Shown: in pieces, positions 5,492 through 8,532 of the stretch | How the letters are laid out: each line of letters starts with the position of its first letter | Position numbering within the stretch: position 1 is the first letter of the stretch | NCBI GenBank assembly: GCA_002425685.1 | Contig: DIMS01000106.1 | Coordinates: forward strand, 6,377 to 14,908 | Reading direction: 5' to 3' | DNA: 8,532 bases | Origin: Synergistaceae bacterium UBA5560 | GTDB taxonomy: Bacteria; Synergistota; Synergistia; Synergistales; Aminiphilaceae | Notes under the pieces: model-generated | Databases searched by the model: none | Seen by the model: the letters and a program-made list of their open reading frames with translations, nothing else | Told to the model about the DNA's origin: nothing | Program-made: the position numbers and the translations under genes

Positions 5492-6567
5492 CCGGAGACG
5501 CCCTCTACGAGGTCCGGAATCTCAAACGCGCCTACGGAACGCAGACCGTGCTCGACGCGGAGCATCTGGTCATTCCCGAACGGAGCGTCGTGGGCTTCGT
5601 CGGTCCCAACGGCAGCGGCAAGAGCACACTTCTCCGGATCCTCGCCTTTCTCGACACGCCGAGCGGCGGTTCCCTGTGGTTCGGCGGACGGACGTTCTGG
5701 AACGGCGGTGACGGCGATGCGGAGGGGCGGGGAAGCGAGATGTCCCTGGAGAATGCCCGGAGCGAGGTCACGCTGCTCCTGCAGGAACCCTACCTCCTGA
5801 AGCGAAGCGTCTTCGAGAACGTGGCCTACGGGCTGCGGGTCCGGGGCGGCCTGTCCGGGGAGGAGATGCGCGAAAGGGTCTTTGGAGGATTGAGGACCGT
5901 TGGGCTCGACCCCGAGCGATTCGCCTCCCGCGCCTGGTATCAGCTTTCGGGGGGAGAGGCCCAGAGGGTGGCCTTGGCGTCGCGTCTCGTGCTGCGTCCC
6001 CGGGCATTGCTGCTCGACGAGCCCACGGCGAGCGTGGACGTGCAGAGTGCGGCGCGCATCAAGGAAGCGGCGCTGCGCGCACGGGACGAATGGGGAACCA
6101 CTCTTGTGGTGGTGAGCCACGACATCCTCTGGCTGAACGAGGTGGCCGACGAGGTAGTCCATTTCTACGGAGGCAAGATCATCGGTGTCGGCCCGGAAAA
6201 CCTGGTCTCCGGTCCCTGGGTGGAAGAGGCGGGAGGAATGGTGCTCCGTCGCCTGACAGACGGCCAGATTCTGCGTGCGACTCGCCCCTCCGGAGGCGTT
6301 TCCGCGGAGGCGGTGGCCGCGGTGGACCCGGGCTCGCTTCTCCTCGCCCTCTCCCTCCCCGAGGGCATTTCCGCCCGCAATGCGCTTCGCTGTTCTGTCG
6401 CCCAGATGCTCTACGAAAACGGCACCGGGCGAGTTCTCGTCAAGGTTGCTGCAGGTGGGCTCTCCCTCACGGCTCGGCTCACCGCCGAAGCCGTGCGCGA
6501 GCTGGGGCTTCACCCCGGCCAGGAGGTTCTGACCATCGTCAAGGCCACTGCCTTCCGCTGGCTCTGA
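5488..6567 (+). CDS. tupC: Tungstate ABC transporter ATPase TupC with C-terminal Mop-like domain
   Basis: A 359-residue cytoplasmic ATPase that powers TupB. Walker A GPNGSGKST is at 39-47, the Q-loop Gln at 99, signature LSGGE at 153-157, Walker B ALLLDE at 173-178, D-loop SVD at 182-184 and the switch His at 211; all are intact. A linker (about 235-293) leads to a C-terminal domain at about 294-359 (SARNALRCSVAQM, then LTARLTAEAVRELGLHPGQEV and IVKATAF). This matches the Mop/TOBE fold that binds molybdate or tungstate. Many short TupC proteins end after the ATPase domain, so this one can plausibly sense cytoplasmic oxyanion and slow its own transport, as shown for ModC of Methanosarcina. GGAGG at 5475-5479 lies 8 nt before the ATG. 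It is the last gene of the operon. Confidence 0.9.
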   Translation: MTGDALYEVRNLKRAYGTQTVLDAEHLVIPERSVVGFVGPNGSGKSTLLRILAFLDTPSGGSLWFGGRTFWNGGDGDAEGRGSEMSLENARSEVTLLLQEPYLLKRSVFENVAYGLRVRGGLSGEEMRERVFGGLRTVGLDPERFASRAWYQLSGGEAQRVALASRLVLRPRALLLDEPTASVDVQSAARIKEAALRARDEWGTTLVVVSHDILWLNEVADEVVHFYGGKIIGVGPENLVSGPWVEEAGGMVLRRLTDGQILRATRPSGGVSAEAVAAVDPGSLLLALSLPEGISARNALRCSVAQMLYENGTGRVLVKVAAGGLSLTARLTAEAVRELGLHPGQEVLTIVKATAFRWL

Positions 6568-6644
6568 GCGCACGTGCAGGGGGCGCGGCGCGGAGGGAAC
6601 GCTTCCTTGTCCGGGCGGAGAGGTTGCCTGTTAAGGAAGGGACG

Positions 6645-6690
6645 AGTGCCACTGCGAGCGTGTGCGCGTACGCAGTGGCACTTCTATTTT
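6645..6690 (+). terminator. Terminator of the tup operon, between convergent genes
   Basis: A perfect 12-bp stem (6645-6656 with 6671-6682; core GTGCCACTGCG) with a 14-nt loop is followed by TCTATTTTT, an intrinsic terminator for the plus strand 78 bp after the tupC stop. The T-run overlaps the last codons and stop of the leftward ATPase gene. On the minus strand the same stem is followed by a pyrimidine stretch without a T-run, so termination in that direction would be weaker. Confidence 0.8.
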
Positions 6691-7475
6691 TCGCTTCGCA
6701 GGGGAACGCAGCCCTTGGCCTCTCCCGAGGGATCGGCGACGATGCGAACCGCTACACCGTAGGTGTCCAGAATCGCTTGTTCGGTGATCACCCCCTCGGG
6801 TGACGCGGGAGGCGAGAGGTGCCCCTCCTTCAGGATGGCCGCGGTGGTTCCCGCAAGGAAGGCCTGCTCCGGCGCGTGGGTAGACATGAGCACCGCCATC
6901 CCCTCGCCGGCGAGACGCCGCAGAACCTCTAGAAACCGGATCTGGTTTCCGAAATCCAGATGGGTCGTGGGTTCGTCGAGGAGAAGAATTCGCGGTTCCT
7001 GAGAGAGCACCGAGGCGAGGAGCACGAGCTGGCGTTCCCCGCCGCTGATTTCCGTGTAGGGTTTTGCCGCCAGGGAAGAGATGCCGAGGCGCTCCAGCGC
7101 GGCCCAGGCGATGCGGCGGTCCCGGAAGCCGGGTTTGCCGAGATAGGAAAGGTGGGGCGTGCGCCCCATGAGCACCACGTCGAGCACCGCGTAGGGAAAG
7201 GACGGAACGTGGTGCTGGGGAACGTAGGCCACGTTCCGGGCGAATTCCCGGCGGGACAGGTGTACCGTTGGGGTCTCCCCGAGGTGAACGCTTCCCTCCC
7301 GGAGCGGAAGGAACCCCGCAATGCATTTCAGGAGCGTGGACTTTCCCGTGCCGTTCGGCCCCAGAAGACAGAACACCGATCCCGCCTCCAGGGAGAAACT
7401 CACGTTCCGGAAGATCCACCGGAACTCGTCGCCGTGCCCGTAGGCGAAGGCAGCGTTCCGCACCTCCAGGCGCAT
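6684..7475 (-). CDS. FecE/BtuD-type ABC transporter ATP-binding protein
   Basis: A 263-residue ATPase of a type II importer (iron-siderophore, haem, cobalamin and some molybdate/tungstate systems). Walker A GPNGTGKST is at 39-47, Q-loop Gln87 in YVPQHH, signature ISGGERQ at 143-149, Walker B ILLLDE at 163-168, D-loop HLD at 172-174 and switch His200 in STHAP. The SGGERQ plus HLD combination and the length are typical of FecE-like subunits. The ATG at 7475 gives a normal start (MRLEVRN) with GGTGG a few bases upstream and overlaps the permease stop by one base (TGATG). Another ATG at 7481 sits directly against the GGTGGG and is less likely. The permease precedes it; substrate specificity cannot be read from the ATPase. 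Confidence 0.9.
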   Translation of the reverse strand: MRLEVRNAAFAYGHGDEFRWIFRNVSFSLEAGSVFCLLGPNGTGKSTLLKCIAGFLPLREGSVHLGETPTVHLSRREFARNVAYVPQHHVPSFPYAVLDVVLMGRTPHLSYLGKPGFRDRRIAWAALERLGISSLAAKPYTEISGGERQLVLLASVLSQEPRILLLDEPTTHLDFGNQIRFLEVLRRLAGEGMAVLMSTHAPEQAFLAGTTAAILKEGHLSPPASPEGVITEQAILDTYGVAVRIVADPSGEAKGCVPLRSEK

Positions 7476-8532
7476 CACCATCCCACCTTTTTTCGCGAGA
7501 GCATCCAGGCGAAGAGCGGTGCGCCCATAAGGGCGGTGAGAATTCCGAGGGGGATCTCCATTGCCGTGGCCGCCCGGGCGCAGTTGTCCACCAGAAGAAG
7601 AAAGGCGCTGCCCAGGGCGAGGCAGGCGGGAAGAAGCCTCCGATGGTCCGGCCCTACGAGGATGCGCCCCACGTGGGGAATGACGAGCCCCACCCAGCCG
7701 ATGATTCCGGAGAGGCAGACCGACGAGGCCGTGACGAGGGTGCAGATCGTGAGGATCATTGCCCGTTCCTTTCCGGCGTTCACTCCCATGGCCTTGGCCT
7801 CTTCGTCTCCCATGGAGAGAATGTTCAGACGCCACCCGAGCAGGAGCAGCAGAAACGTTCCGCCGCCGATGAAGGGGCCCACGGCGCGGAGGTTCTCCGG
7901 CGTCACCCGTGCCATGGAGCCCATGAGCCAGAACACGATGGCGGGAAGTTTCTCGTAGGGGTCGGCCACGAACTTGATCAGGGACGTGAGAGATGAGAAG
8001 AAGGCGCCCACGATGACTCCTCCGAGGATGAGCACGAGCGTCGGCGCTCCCCGGTAGAAGCGGCCGATGCCGAAGGTGAGCGCCACGGCGAGGATGCCGA
8101 AGAGCAGGGCCGAGAACTGGAGCAGGAAGAGGCTTTCCGAGAGGAGGATCGCCAGGGCCGCGCCGAATCCGGCGCCGGAGGCGACGCCCAGAAGGTAGGG
8201 TGAGACCAGGGGATTGCGGAACACGCCCTGAAAGGCCGCTCCCGAGAGGGAAAGCCCCGCTCCGACAAGCATGGCCGCGGCGATGCGGGGAAGGCGCAGC
8301 CGAAAGAGCACCGTCTCCATGGAACTCTCCCAGTCCGGGGAGAGGGGAAGCACCCGGGAGGCGAAGATCTTCAGCACCGTCGGCAGCGGAATGGGATAGC
8401 GGCCGATGGCGAAGGAGACGAAGAAGAGAACCGCGGGCAGGAGAAAGAGGAGCAGAAGCGTTTTCTTCGGAACGCCTGGAGGTCCGAGGAGTTCGCCGCC
8501 GGATGCGTCGGAAAGGCTCCCCGGATCGGAGA
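7475..8532 (-). CDS. FecCD-type ABC transporter permease (5' end beyond right edge)
   Basis: The frame is open from the right edge to a TGA at 7477-7475, giving 351 visible residues, already the usual size of this family. The visible protein begins with a short hydrophilic stretch, then a first membrane helix (KKTLLLLFLLPAVLFFVSFA). Family landmarks follow: RLPRIAAAMLVGAGLSLSGA, FRNPLVSPYLLGVASGAGFG, FWLMGSMARVTPENL, GWVGLVIPHVGRILVGPDHR and a final EIPLGILTALMGAPLFAWML. About nine to ten membrane helices are expected. No ATG, GTG or TTG precedes the first helix in frame, so the start lies just outside the window; the GTG at 8377 would delete that helix. With the overlapping ATPase it forms the membrane core of an importer for iron-siderophore, haem, cobalamin or possibly oxyanion. 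The binding-protein gene is not visible. Confidence 0.88.
   Translation of the reverse strand, partial: SDPGSLSDASGGELLGPPGVPKKTLLLLFLLPAVLFFVSFAIGRYPIPLPTVLKIFASRVLPLSPDWESSMETVLFRLRLPRIAAAMLVGAGLSLSGAAFQGVFRNPLVSPYLLGVASGAGFGAALAILLSESLFLLQFSALLFGILAVALTFGIGRFYRGAPTLVLILGGVIVGAFFSSLTSLIKFVADPYEKLPAIVFWLMGSMARVTPENLRAVGPFIGGGTFLLLLLGWRLNILSMGDEEAKAMGVNAGKERAMILTICTLVTASSVCLSGIIGWVGLVIPHVGRILVGPDHRRLLPACLALGSAFLLLVDNCARAATAMEIPLGILTALMGAPLFAWMLSRKKVGW

Noticed and set aside
5284..6573. 429-codon open frame on the minus strand
   Set aside because: It is antisense to tupB and tupC, which have all expected transporter motifs and an ATGA start/stop overlap.
7482..7835. N-terminal extension of the FecE-type ATPase to 383 residues
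   Set aside because: The extension is low-complexity, overlaps the permease coding sequence in another frame, and the ATPase homology begins exactly at the ATG near 7475.
8375..8377. GTG as start of the FecCD permease
   Set aside because: It would remove the first membrane helix, which is plainly encoded upstream in the same open frame.

Overview
The window is GC-rich, densely coding DNA from a bacterium, probably a diderm (Gram-negative-type) anaerobe. Both substrate-binding proteins have ordinary signal peptides with no lipobox cysteine, which points to soluble periplasmic proteins. A dedicated tungstate importer under an apparent molybdenum/tungsten-cofactor riboswitch points to an organism that uses tungsto-enzymes. 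Synergistota or a deltaproteobacterial-type lineage would fit, but that is a low-confidence guess from gene content only.

Left part, minus strand (1-2243): a SAM hydroxide adenosyltransferase-family protein with a signal peptide (1326-2243) is followed after 49 bp by a reading frame open to the left edge (1-1276). That frame starts as a PhzF-family isomerase/epimerase and continues, with no frame change, as methylthioribose-1-phosphate isomerase (MtnA). The switch falls exactly at a peptide, APAIGVA, that both families carry at this kind of position. It is either an in-frame deletion/fusion or an assembly chimera.

Centre, plus strand (2455-6567): a sigma70-like promoter, a structured leader that reads as a Moco/tungsten-cofactor riboswitch with terminator and antiterminator, then two tandem TupA-like binding proteins, an intercistronic hairpin, the TupB permease and the TupC ATPase. 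TupC carries a C-terminal Mop/TOBE-like oxyanion-binding domain. The set looks like a complete tungstate import operon controlled both by the end product (cofactor riboswitch) and possibly by the imported oxyanion (Mop domain).

Right part, minus strand (6684-8532): a FecCD-type permease, cut by the right edge, and a FecE/BtuD-type ATPase. Their genes overlap and they form a type II ABC importer for a metal chelate, cobalamin or possibly an oxyanion. Its binding-protein gene is not in the window. The operon converges on tupC, and a strong stem-loop separates the two. No tRNA, rRNA, CRISPR array, insertion sequence or integrase is visible.
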